NCBI RefSeq assembly: GCF_003945545.1
Contig: NZ_CP029617.1
Coordinates: forward strand, 2,367,001-2,431,000
Length of the DNA: 64,000 bases
DNA from: Streptomyces sp. WAC 01529
GTDB lineage: Bacteria; Actinomycetota; Actinomycetes; Streptomycetales; Streptomycetaceae
Direction: 5' to 3'
The notes under the pieces are model-generated. The model made no database searches, was not told the origin of the DNA, and saw only the letters and a list, made by a program, of their open reading frames with translations. This document shows positions 56,177-63,384 of the stretch, piece by piece (the first letter of the stretch is position 1; the number at the start of each line of letters is the position of its first letter). Made by a program: the position numbers and the translations under genes.

Positions 56177-57016
56177 ATGAAGCATCTACCGGCACAACTC
56201 CGCTGGGAACGGCGCACCCAACGTCCGCTCCTCATGCTCGCGGTGGCGTTCGCCGTCGCCTACGCCGTGCCGATCGTCATGCCCGACGCGAGCCGGACCG
56301 TCACCCAGACGTGCACGGTCGTGGAGTGGGTCGTCTGGGGTGCTTTCGCCCTCGACTACATCGTGCGCCTCCTCCTCTCCGATCACCGCGGACGGTTCGT
56401 CCGCACGCACTGGCTCGACCTGTGTGCCGTGATCCTTCCGATGCTCCAGCCGCTGCGGTTGCTGCGGCTCGTCTCCACGCTGATGCTCGTGGGCCGACGG
56501 GCCCGCATGGCGTCGCAGATCACGCTGACCACGTATGTCGTGGGGGCGGTGGTGGGCCTGTTGATGTTCGGCTCGCTCGCGGTGCTCTCCGTGGAGCGGG
56601 AGTCGCCGGAGGGGAACATCAAGACGCTCGGCGACGCGGTGTGGTGGTCCTTCACCACGATGACCACCGTCGGCTACGGCGACCACGCTCCGACGACGGG
56701 TCTCGGCAGGGTGCTCGCCGTCGGGCTGATGCTGTCGGGCATCGCGCTCCTCGGTGTGGTCACCGCGAACATCGCGGCGTGGTTCATCGCCCGTTTCGAG
56801 ATGGATGACGTGGAGGAGCGGCGCCAGACGGCGGCGATCCAGGCGCTGACGGCCGAGGTGCAGGCGCTGCGGGCGCAGGTGGCGGCCCTGTCGGGTGTGG
56901 TGGTCCCGACGCCCGCCGGGCCTGCCGGTGCCGCCGGGTCCGCGAGGCCCGCCGAGGCCGCCGCCGGGGAGACGGAGGCGCTCGGCGGGACGGCGCGTTA
57001 TCCCAGTGAGCCCTAG
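56177..57016 (+). CDS. voltage-gated-like K+ channel (6-TM)
   Basis: 279 aa. The selectivity filter TTVGYGDHAP lies in the last pore loop (FTTMTTVGYGD). About six TM helices, with an Arg-rich S4-like segment (LRLLRLVSTLMLVGRRAR). A cytosolic coiled coil follows (RRQTAAIQALTAEVQALRAQ) and then an Ala/Pro tail. Similar to bacterial KvAP-like channels. Downstream of aceE across the terminator. Confidence 0.92.
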   Translation: MKHLPAQLRWERRTQRPLLMLAVAFAVAYAVPIVMPDASRTVTQTCTVVEWVVWGAFALDYIVRLLLSDHRGRFVRTHWLDLCAVILPMLQPLRLLRLVSTLMLVGRRARMASQITLTTYVVGAVVGLLMFGSLAVLSVERESPEGNIKTLGDAVWWSFTTMTTVGYGDHAPTTGLGRVLAVGLMLSGIALLGVVTANIAAWFIARFEMDDVEERRQTAAIQALTAEVQALRAQVAALSGVVVPTPAGPAGAAGSARPAEAAAGETEALGGTARYPSEP

Positions 57017-57153
57017 GACCCGGCGGCGTCACGACCCGGGCGTCGCGCGGTCCGGCCCGCTCCGCGACCACGTGCGGCCGCGTGAGCGAGGGTGCGTGCG
57101 CGTCCTGCGTCCGAGTCAGCCGGTTCCTGCCTCGGGGAGGCGAGTACCCGCAT

Positions 57154-57567
57154 TCAGTTCTCCCAGACCTTGAAGGCACGCACGCGATATGGCGATTCGG
57201 GGGCCCAGGTGCCGCTGCCCGGGTAGGTGTTGAATTCGGCGGTCTCGGCGCACTTCGCGGACTGGTACGCGGTGACGGGCCGGCCGGTGCGGTTGGCGAG
57301 AGCCTGCGCGCTGCCCCCCTCCGGCAGCGCGATACAGCTCTCGATGTCGATGTCGGCCAGTTCATACGCATGCCGGGCGCCTTTGAACTTCGCCTTCTCC
57401 CAGAGGCACAGCTCACCGGCCGCGCACCGGCCCGATGTGGGCGGGGCCGCGGCCACGGCGTAGGGCGGCGAGAGGATCACCGCCGCCAGTACGGCGAGCG
57501 CGGCGAGTAACGCGGCCGTGATGCTCGTGATGGCCGTGGGCATGGTCCTGGGCGTGGTCGTACGCAT
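57154..57567 (-). CDS. secreted peptidase inhibitor family I36-like protein
   Basis: 137 aa from ATG 57567. A signal peptide of ~40 residues ends near AVAAA. The mature part has GRCAAGELCLWEKAKFKGAR and LADIDIESCIALPEGGSAQ, SAKCAETAEF: the beta/gamma-crystallin-like fold of I36 inhibitors (SMI-type) with four Cys in two disulfides. Function in Streptomyces is unclear: either protease inhibitor or Ca2+-binding crystallin-like protein. Confidence 0.8.
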   Translation of the reverse strand: MRTTTPRTMPTAITSITAALLAALAVLAAVILSPPYAVAAAPPTSGRCAAGELCLWEKAKFKGARHAYELADIDIESCIALPEGGSAQALANRTGRPVTAYQSAKCAETAEFNTYPGSGTWAPESPYRVRAFKVWEN

Positions 57568-57703
57568 GTGCTTCAACCCCCGTGTCGTATGGCTCAGTTG
57601 TCCGCCTCGTGCGGATCTCTCGTCTGAACTGTGGACCGTCCGACCGCGCCATCGGAAGGGGTACGAATGTGCGTCACCCGGATAGGCGAAAGGCCCCGGG
57701 AAT

Positions 57704-57716
57704 ACCCCTGAGGGGT
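57704..57716. promoter_or_regulatory. CsoR-like inverted repeat
   Basis: ACCCC-TGA-GGGGT lies in AATACCCCTGAGGGGTTCC, near the CsoR/copper-operator style ATACCCC-N3-GGGGTAT. It is 137 bp upstream of the I36-type gene in the 327-bp divergent gap with the alpha/beta hydrolase; the rest of the gap holds the Crp-like site described separately. Confidence 0.3.
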
Positions 57717-57836
57717 TCCCCCCGACCGCCCCCTGACCTGGCCCCTGACCCGGCCCGCCCACCCCAGGCGCCACGCACGGAGCGTGACCGCGGCGCTCCA
57801 GATGCGCCTGCTATGCCTCAATTACCCTTACGGAAA

Positions 57837-57852
57837 CGTGATCTGCCTCACG
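57837..57852. promoter_or_regulatory. Crp-like site before the alpha/beta hydrolase
   Basis: CGTGATCTGCCTCACG is GTGA-N6-TCAC with one extra paired base on each side. It is 43 bp before the GTG of the hydrolase, so it overlaps or abuts its promoter. Confidence 0.55.
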
Positions 57853-57853
57853 C

Positions 57854-57870
57854 GATGCACGGTATGCATC
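57854..57870. promoter_or_regulatory. GATGCA-N5-TGCATC inverted repeat
   Basis: A second, adjacent inverted repeat with perfect 6-bp arms, 2 bp after the Crp-like site and 25 bp before the hydrolase GTG. Confidence 0.4.
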
Positions 57871-57894
57871 GGGGTTCTCCTAGGGTGTTCCGTA

Positions 57895-59106
57895 GTGACT
57901 TCCTTCGACTCATCCCCCCATCTCAACGCCTGGCGCACCCTGCTCGCGCTGGCCGTCGTGTTCGTCATGCTGGCGACCACGGGCTGGACCGCCGTCCGTG
58001 ACAACGGAGGCGAGTCGTCGCCTCTCGCCGCCGCGCTCTCCGCCTGGGAGCGAGGAAGCATCGACGGGCACGCGCTGCCCGACCCCGACGCCCCCGCCGC
58101 TCGGCTCACCCAGTTCTTCGCCTCGCTCGACGAGCGGCAGCGCGACCGGCTGGCCGCCCGCTATCCGCTCGCGGTCGGCAACATGAACGGCGCGCCCACC
58201 GAGCTGCGTTACCGCGCGAACCGCATCGCCCTTGGCCAGGCCCGCAAGGTCGAGCGGGAGCGCATGCACGACAAACGCCTCTCGCCCCTCGGGCAGCAGG
58301 AGGCCGAGCGCCGGATGAAGCGCTTCGGGGTCATGATGCGCCCGAACCGCCAGGTCCTCGCCTTCGACCCCATGGGCTCCGGGCGTATGGCCGAGGTCTT
58401 CGGGGACCTCGACAAGGCGCGTCGTGTCTCCGTGGTGGTGCCCGGCGTCGACACCAACGTGCTGACCTTCGAGCGGACGTTCCGCAAGTACTCGGCGCCG
58501 GTGGGCATGGCGAAGGCGCTCTACCGCGAGGAGCGCGCCGTCAGCCCCCGCGCCCGTACCGCCGTGATCGCCTGGGCGGACTACACCGCGCCCGTGGGCA
58601 TCGGCGTGGACGCGGCCACGTCCATGCGCGCCGAGAGCGGGGCCGTGCGCCTCGACTCCATGGTGCGGGCGCTGCCCGGCCGCTCCCCGGTCGCGCTGTA
58701 CTGCCACAGCTACGGCTCCGTGGTGTGCGGTGTGGCCGCGCGGACGCTGCCCTCGCGGGTCACCGACATCACGGTCGCGGGCAGCCCCGGCATGCGCGCC
58801 GACCGGGCATCGCAGCTGGGTACCGGGGCCCGGATCTGGGCCGCGCGGGACAATGACGACTGGATTCAGGATGTGCCGTACATGGAGGTCGGCGGGCTCG
58901 GCCACGGCGCCGACCCGGTCTCCGGCGGCTTCGGCGCGCGGGTGCTCTCCGCCGCGGGCGCCGCGGGGCACACCGGCTACTTCGAGCCGGGCACGGAGAG
59001 CCTGCGCAACTTCGCCGAGATCGGCACCGGCGCGTACCAGGGAGTGCGGTGCGCGGGTGCGGACGACGCCTGCCGGAAGAACATTTCCGGTGGGGCGGCG
59101 GCCTGA
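57895..59106 (+). CDS. membrane-anchored alpha/beta hydrolase (DUF1023)
   Basis: About 403 aa from GTG 57895. One TM anchor (residues ~12-30). The C-terminal DUF1023 hydrolase has the nucleophile elbow YCHSYGSVVCG (GxSxG-like H-S-Y-G), the oxyanion-side VVVPGVDTNVLTF, and a conserved GTGARIWAARDNDDWI with Asp and a later His (LGHGADP). Likely an extracytoplasmic esterase or lipase; substrate unknown. Its promoter has a Crp-like site, suggesting cAMP control. Confidence 0.82.
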   Translation: MTSFDSSPHLNAWRTLLALAVVFVMLATTGWTAVRDNGGESSPLAAALSAWERGSIDGHALPDPDAPAARLTQFFASLDERQRDRLAARYPLAVGNMNGAPTELRYRANRIALGQARKVERERMHDKRLSPLGQQEAERRMKRFGVMMRPNRQVLAFDPMGSGRMAEVFGDLDKARRVSVVVPGVDTNVLTFERTFRKYSAPVGMAKALYREERAVSPRARTAVIAWADYTAPVGIGVDAATSMRAESGAVRLDSMVRALPGRSPVALYCHSYGSVVCGVAARTLPSRVTDITVAGSPGMRADRASQLGTGARIWAARDNDDWIQDVPYMEVGGLGHGADPVSGGFGARVLSAAGAAGHTGYFEPGTESLRNFAEIGTGAYQGVRCAGADDACRKNISGGAAA

Positions 59107-59181
59107 CGCGCGTAGAAATCGATGAAACAGCGGCCCGCCGCAGGAGGGACGGAGGCGCGCGTGCCGCCTACGATGAGCCGC

Positions 59182-60054
59182 ATGGGTGATGTACTGGCCG
59201 GATTTCACGCCGCCTGGGAGTTCGAGTCCGACTCCGTGCTCATCCGCTTCGAACGGGGAATCCGCACGCCGAAGCTCTACCAAGCGCTCGGTGAACGGCG
59301 TATCCCGCATGAGGCGATCGCAGCGGTGACTCTCTCTCCCGGCAAACGCGGGACCGTCGTTCTGCATGCCGTCCCGAGGCCGGGCGCCGATCCTCTGATG
59401 GAGGCGGCGGCCGGTCAGCTCAAGGACGGCTGCGACCCGTACCGCTTGGTGCTGCCCGCCGAGCGGGAGACGCTCGCCGAGTACTACGCGGACGAGCTGC
59501 GGGCACGGATCACAGCCGACGACGACCCTCCCGACCGCTATCTGGTGGCCGCGCCCGAGGCGCCGCTGCAGTTCAAGGCGTACGACGGGAAGGCCTCGTT
59601 CGACGGCAAGCAGGTGTCCTTCCGGTGGTTCTGGACGGGCGCGTCGTCGGCGAAGTGGAAGGCCGGTGACCAGAGCTTCTCCGTCTCGGACCTGACCGGC
59701 GTCGAATGGCGTTCGCCGGAGGTCTTCGAGGGCCATCTGCGGCTCCTGCGCCGGGAGTCCCCCGTGGCGCAGCCCGCGCAGGCCGACCAGGATCCGGCGG
59801 CCGTGGTCTTCGGGCTCGGTTATGGCCCGGTCCACGAATCGCTGCCGTTCGCCGCGTCGGTCCTCGCGGCGGTGCGCGCCTGCGGCCCGGCCCTGACCTC
59901 CGACGGCGTCGGCGCCCCGTCCGTCCCGGCCGTCCGGCGCGACCCGGCGGACATCGCGGACCGCATCCGGCACCTGGGCGAGCTGCACCAGGCGGGGCTG
60001 CTCACGGACGAGGAGTTCACGACGAAGAAGACCGAGCTGCTGGCGGAGCTGTGA
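59182..60054 (+). CDS. DUF4429 protein with C-terminal SHOCT domain
   Basis: 290 aa from ATG 59182 (an in-frame ATG 59173 is possible). The DUF4429 beta fold contains VLIRFERGIR, RIPHEAIAAVTLSPGKRG, and a repeat in the second half (YDGKASFDGKQVSFRWF, SVSDLTGVEWRSPEVFEGHL). The C-terminal SHOCT helix pair is IADRIRHLGELHQAGLLTDE, EFTTKKTELL. Homologues carry these two domains with a PH-like role. Convergent with the aldo/keto reductase, with a 13-bp gap. Confidence 0.88.
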   Translation: MGDVLAGFHAAWEFESDSVLIRFERGIRTPKLYQALGERRIPHEAIAAVTLSPGKRGTVVLHAVPRPGADPLMEAAAGQLKDGCDPYRLVLPAERETLAEYYADELRARITADDDPPDRYLVAAPEAPLQFKAYDGKASFDGKQVSFRWFWTGASSAKWKAGDQSFSVSDLTGVEWRSPEVFEGHLRLLRRESPVAQPAQADQDPAAVVFGLGYGPVHESLPFAASVLAAVRACGPALTSDGVGAPSVPAVRRDPADIADRIRHLGELHQAGLLTDEEFTTKKTELLAEL

Positions 60055-60067
60055 ACAGGGTGCTCGG

Positions 60068-61096
60068 CTATTCGCGGCCCGCCGAGGTGAACGTCATGTC
60101 GGCGTAGCGGTCGCCCGCGACGTCGGCGGCGATCGGGTCGAGCAGGGCGAGTTCGTCGTCGGTGAGGGTGATGCGGGTGGCCGCGGTGTTCTCCTCGACG
60201 CGGGTGCGCTTGCGGGTGCCGGGGATCGGGACGACGGGCAGGCCGTGGACCGCGGACTGCTGCCGCACCCAGGCCAGGGCGATCTGGCCGAGGCTCGCGC
60301 CGTGGGCTTCGGCGACCGTGCGGACGGGGGCCAGGAGGGCCGCGTTGGCGGCGGCGTTGGCTCCGGTGAACCGGGGCTGCTGGCGGCGGAAGTCGTCCTC
60401 GCCCAGCTCCTTGTCGGCGTTGACGAACGCGCCGGTGAGGAAGCCGCGGCCGAGCGGCGAGTAGGGCACGAGTGCCACGCCGAGCTCGGCGGCCGCGGGG
60501 ACCACGCCCCGCTCGATGTCGCGGCTGAAGAGCGACCACTCCGACTGGACGGCGGCGATGGGGTGGACGGCGTGGGCGGCGCGCAGTTCGTCGCCGGTGA
60601 CCTCGCTCAGGCCGAGGTGCTTGACCTTGCCCGCGGTGACGAGGTCGGCCATCGCGCCGACCGCCTCCTCGATGGGGACGTCCGGGTCGCGGCGGTGCAT
60701 GTAGTAGAGGTCGATGGTCTCCGTGCCGAGGCGGCGCAGGCTGGCTTCGACGCTGGAGCGTATGTAGGAGGGGGAGTTGTCGATGCGCCGCTTCGTCGGC
60801 TCGCCCGGGTCGATGGCCAGGGCGAACTTGGTGGCGAGGACGATCTCGTCGCGGTGCGCCTTGACGAAGGGGGCGAGGAACTTCTCGTTCTCGCCCATGC
60901 CGTAGACATCGGCGGTGTCATAGAGGGTGACGCCCAGTTCGAGGGCGCGGTCCAGGGTGGCGCGGGCCTCCTCGGCGTCGGTCGGGCCGTAGGCGAAGCT
61001 CATGCCCATGCAGCCGAGGCCCTGGACACCGACCTCGGGGCCGTGGGTGCCGAGCCGGGCCGTGGCGATCGCGCCGTACGTGTTCTCCACCGTCAT
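60068..61096 (-). CDS. aldo/keto reductase
   Basis: 342 aa from ATG 61096. The AKR catalytic tetrad is present: Asp and Tyr in YDTADVYG, Lys in VLATKFAL, His in YYMHRRD. The C-terminal PIPGTRKRTRVEEN binds NADPH. Closest in style to AKR11/13 (YwrO/YajO-like). Downstream of a MerR gene by 5 bp on the same strand, so transcribed together and probably controlled by it. Reduces a reactive aldehyde or ketone (inference). Confidence 0.93.
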   Translation of the reverse strand: MTVENTYGAIATARLGTHGPEVGVQGLGCMGMSFAYGPTDAEEARATLDRALELGVTLYDTADVYGMGENEKFLAPFVKAHRDEIVLATKFALAIDPGEPTKRRIDNSPSYIRSSVEASLRRLGTETIDLYYMHRRDPDVPIEEAVGAMADLVTAGKVKHLGLSEVTGDELRAAHAVHPIAAVQSEWSLFSRDIERGVVPAAAELGVALVPYSPLGRGFLTGAFVNADKELGEDDFRRQQPRFTGANAAANAALLAPVRTVAEAHGASLGQIALAWVRQQSAVHGLPVVPIPGTRKRTRVEENTAATRITLTDDELALLDPIAADVAGDRYADMTFTSAGRE

Positions 61097-61101
61097 CAGT
61101 G

Positions 61102-61575
61102 TCAGAGCCTCTCCGACGCCTTGCGGGCGCCCGCGTATGTGTCGATCTTGTAGTCGAGGACGGCGAGGGTGTCCCGTAGCTCCGCGATGCGGGCGCGGAC
61201 GTCGCGCCGGGTCCGCTCCAGGAGTTCCTGGCGCTCGGGGAAGGTGTGCTCGCCTTCGCGCACCAGTTCCGCGTAGCGGACCATGTCGGCGACGGGCATC
61301 CCGGTCAGCCGGAGCTTGCCGACGAACGCGAGCCAGTTCAGGTCGCGGTTGCGGTAGCGGCGCTGGCCAGTGTGCGAGCGGTCGATGTGGGGCATCAGGC
61401 CGATCCGCTCGTACCACCGCAGGGTGTACGCGGTGAGGCCGGTGAAGGCGGCGACCTCGCTGATCGTGTAGTGGTCCTGGCCGTCCGGACGCGGGGGCCC
61501 GGCCGGTGGCGACTCGCAGCGGGCGGACCCGGATGCGGGGCGGGATGCTGCGCTCGTGGTCTCCATCACCGTCAT
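61102..61575 (-). CDS. MerR-family transcriptional regulator
   Basis: About 157 aa from ATG 61575 (GAGGAAC box). The N-terminal ~35 residues are disordered. The winged helix reads YTISEVAAFTGLTAYTLRWY, ERIGLMPHIDRS, then RYRNRDLNWLAFVGKLRLTG. The dimerisation helix is RQELLERTRRDVRARIAEL. No cysteines in the C-terminal loop, so it is not a metal sensor of the usual CueR kind. It is the first gene of the pair with the reductase. The operator is at 61593-61610. Confidence 0.93.
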   Translation of the reverse strand: MTVMETTSAASRPASGSARCESPPAGPPRPDGQDHYTISEVAAFTGLTAYTLRWYERIGLMPHIDRSHTGQRRYRNRDLNWLAFVGKLRLTGMPVADMVRYAELVREGEHTFPERQELLERTRRDVRARIAELRDTLAVLDYKIDTYAGARKASERL

Positions 61576-61592
61576 GTTCCTCACGCTATGAC

Positions 61593-61610
61593 CTTGGAGT
61601 GCGCTCCAAG
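61593..61610. promoter_or_regulatory. MerR operator
   Basis: CTTGGAGTGCGCTCCAAG is an inverted repeat with perfect 7-bp arms around TGCG, 18 bp upstream of the MerR start. MerR-type promoters have the operator between a 19-bp-spaced -35 and -10; TTGGAG overlaps the -35-like arm. Confidence 0.85.
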
Positions 61611-61721
61611 CAAGCGGATTAGTGGATCGATCGGATCGGTCAGGGGATCTGGGGATCAGCGGAGCAAGGGATCAAGGGGGTCGGTGGGAATCGGGGGGCA
61701 CCTCTCATTAGGCTCGTGGGC

Positions 61722-62537
61722 ATGCAGAGCTTGGCGATGATCGAGAACTGGCCGGTCCCCACGGCGGCCGCCGCTGTCGTCCGCGCGGACGGGACGGTCG
61801 CGGGGACGCACGGGCCGACGGACCGGCGCTTCGCCCTCGCCTCGGTCACCAAACCGCTCGCGGCGTACGCGGCACTGGTCGCGTACGAAGAGGGGGCGGT
61901 CGAGCTGGACGAGCCCGCCGGGCCGGAGGGGTCGACGGTACGGCACCTGCTCGCGCACACCAGTGGGCTCGCCTTCGACGAGCACCGGGTGACGTCGGCG
62001 CCGGGGACGCGGCGGCTGTACTCGAACGCGGGGTTCGAGGTGCTGGGCGATCACATCGCCAAGGCGACGGACATCCCGTTCGCCGAGTATCTGCGGCAGG
62101 CGGTGCTCGAACCGCTCGGGATGACCGCCACCGCGCTGGAGGGCGAGTGTTCGCCCGCCAAGGACGGGGTGTCCACCGTCGACGACCTCGTCAGGTTCGC
62201 CGCGGAGGTGCAGGCGCCCCGGCTGCTGGACGCGCGGACGGTGGCGGCGGCGATGACGGTGACGTACCCGGGGCTGAAGGGTGTGCTGCCGGGGTACGGG
62301 CACCAGAACCCCAACGACTGGGGGCTCGGTTTCGAGATCCGGGACTCCAAGGCGCCGCACTGGACGGGGAGTTCGTCGTCGCCCCGGACGTTCGGGCACT
62401 TCGGGCAGGCCGGCACGTTCCTGTGGGTGGACCCGGACGCGGGGGCGGCCTGTGTCGCCCTCACCGACCGGCCCTTCGGGCCCTGGGCCGCGGAGGTCTG
62501 GCCTCCGTTCACGGACGCGGTGCTCGCGGACCTCTGA
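61722..62537 (+). CDS. serine beta-lactamase-family (class C-like) hydrolase
   Basis: About 271 aa from ATG 61722 (a GTG at 61716 is also possible). The nucleophile motif is SVTK (41-44), within FALASVTKPLAAY. The YxN motif is LYSNAGFEV (~100). The third motif is HFGQAGTFLWVD (H-x-G region). The short length (~270 aa) is typical of EstB/D-aminopeptidase-like serine hydrolases rather than true lactamases. No signal peptide: cytosolic. Convergent on the pirin. Confidence 0.9.
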   Translation: MQSLAMIENWPVPTAAAAVVRADGTVAGTHGPTDRRFALASVTKPLAAYAALVAYEEGAVELDEPAGPEGSTVRHLLAHTSGLAFDEHRVTSAPGTRRLYSNAGFEVLGDHIAKATDIPFAEYLRQAVLEPLGMTATALEGECSPAKDGVSTVDDLVRFAAEVQAPRLLDARTVAAAMTVTYPGLKGVLPGYGHQNPNDWGLGFEIRDSKAPHWTGSSSSPRTFGHFGQAGTFLWVDPDAGAACVALTDRPFGPWAAEVWPPFTDAVLADL

Positions 62538-62582
62538 GGCCCCGCGCAAGGCCCGCCTGCCCGCCGTCGTCGCGCCCCGCGG

Positions 62583-63260
62583 CTACCCGCCCGCCATCTC
62601 CCACACCAGCAGCTCCGCCGCGACCTCCGTGGTGGCGTCCGCCGTGGCCACCGCCTCCAGCCCCGTCCCGCCCGTGACCCGCGCCGCGTCGCCCGCGCTC
62701 AGGTGCTCCTCCCCCAGCCGTACTTCGCCGCGCACCACGTGGAGGTAGGTGAACGGGGCGTCCGGCAGGGCGGTGCGCTCGCCGGGGGCCAGGCGCCGGA
62801 TGTGGAGGAGGGCTCCCGCCCCCGGGATCTCGTACGGGGTGGCGTCGGCGATTCCGTGGATGACCGCGTACGAGGGTTCGCCGCCCGGGGAGAGCGGGGC
62901 GAGCCACATCTGGACGAAGACGAGGGGGTCCGCGCCGTCGTTGCGCTCCACGTGGCGGACGCCGCCCGCCGCCGACAGGTGCTGGAGGTCGCCCGGGCGG
63001 ACCAGGGACTCGCGGCCCGTCGAGTCCCGGTGGGTGAGTTCGCCCTCGACGACCCAGGTGACGATCTCGGTGTGGCTGTGCGGGTGTTCGTCGAAGCCCG
63101 CGCCGGGCGCGAGGCGCTCTTCGTTGCAGGCCAGGATCGCGCCGAAGCGGAGGTTGTCGGGGTCGTAGTGGGGCCCGAAGGAGAAGGCGTGGAAGGACTC
63201 GATGCCGGCCGCCGCGTCCCCGCCGCGGTACCGGTCGCCGGAGCGCCGTACGTCTGTCAC
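62583..63260 (-). CDS. pirin-family cupin
   Basis: 225 aa from GTG 63260. N-terminal pirin: the metal-ligand motif FDEHPHSHTEIVTWVVEGEL (two His, one Glu), then the DLQHLSAAGGVRHVE segment. The C-terminal cupin is shortened (PFTYLHVVRGEVRLG). Pirins are dioxygenases (quercetinase-like) or regulators. It faces the serine hydrolase 3'-end and is followed upstream by an inverted repeat. Confidence 0.9.
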   Translation of the reverse strand: MTDVRRSGDRYRGGDAAAGIESFHAFSFGPHYDPDNLRFGAILACNEERLAPGAGFDEHPHSHTEIVTWVVEGELTHRDSTGRESLVRPGDLQHLSAAGGVRHVERNDGADPLVFVQMWLAPLSPGGEPSYAVIHGIADATPYEIPGAGALLHIRRLAPGERTALPDAPFTYLHVVRGEVRLGEEHLSAGDAARVTGGTGLEAVATADATTEVAAELLVWEMAGG

Positions 63261-63272
63261 GCGCTCCACGTT

Positions 63273-63336
63273 AGAGCCTGTCTTTGAACCCGCGTCGTTC
63301 GCGCGGAGCGCGGGCGGGGGTTCAAAGACAGGCTCT
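63273..63336. repeat. 64-nt inverted repeat, 19-bp perfect arms
   Basis: AGAGCCTGTCTTTGAACCC pairs exactly with GGGTTCAAAGACAGGCTCT around a 26-nt GC-rich loop. The arms are AT-richer than the flanks. The element lies between the divergent pirin and fasR genes, so it is not a normal terminator position. Confidence 0.8.
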
Positions 63337-63384
63337 TGGCCCCGGCACCGCATCCCCCCGCCCCGATAAGGCAGTCTTGTCCCC

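Noticed and set aside
53228..56185. Very long antisense open frame opposite aceE (about 985 codons)
   Set aside because: It mirrors the aceE codon pattern (GC-rich third positions give few antisense stops). The translation is Val/Arg/Glu/Leu-rich without any recognisable domain, while aceE is unambiguous.
57910..59988. Long antisense open frame opposite the DUF1023 hydrolase and DUF4429 genes
   Set aside because: The same GC-skew artefact. It spans two convincing genes and an intergenic gap, and has no domain.
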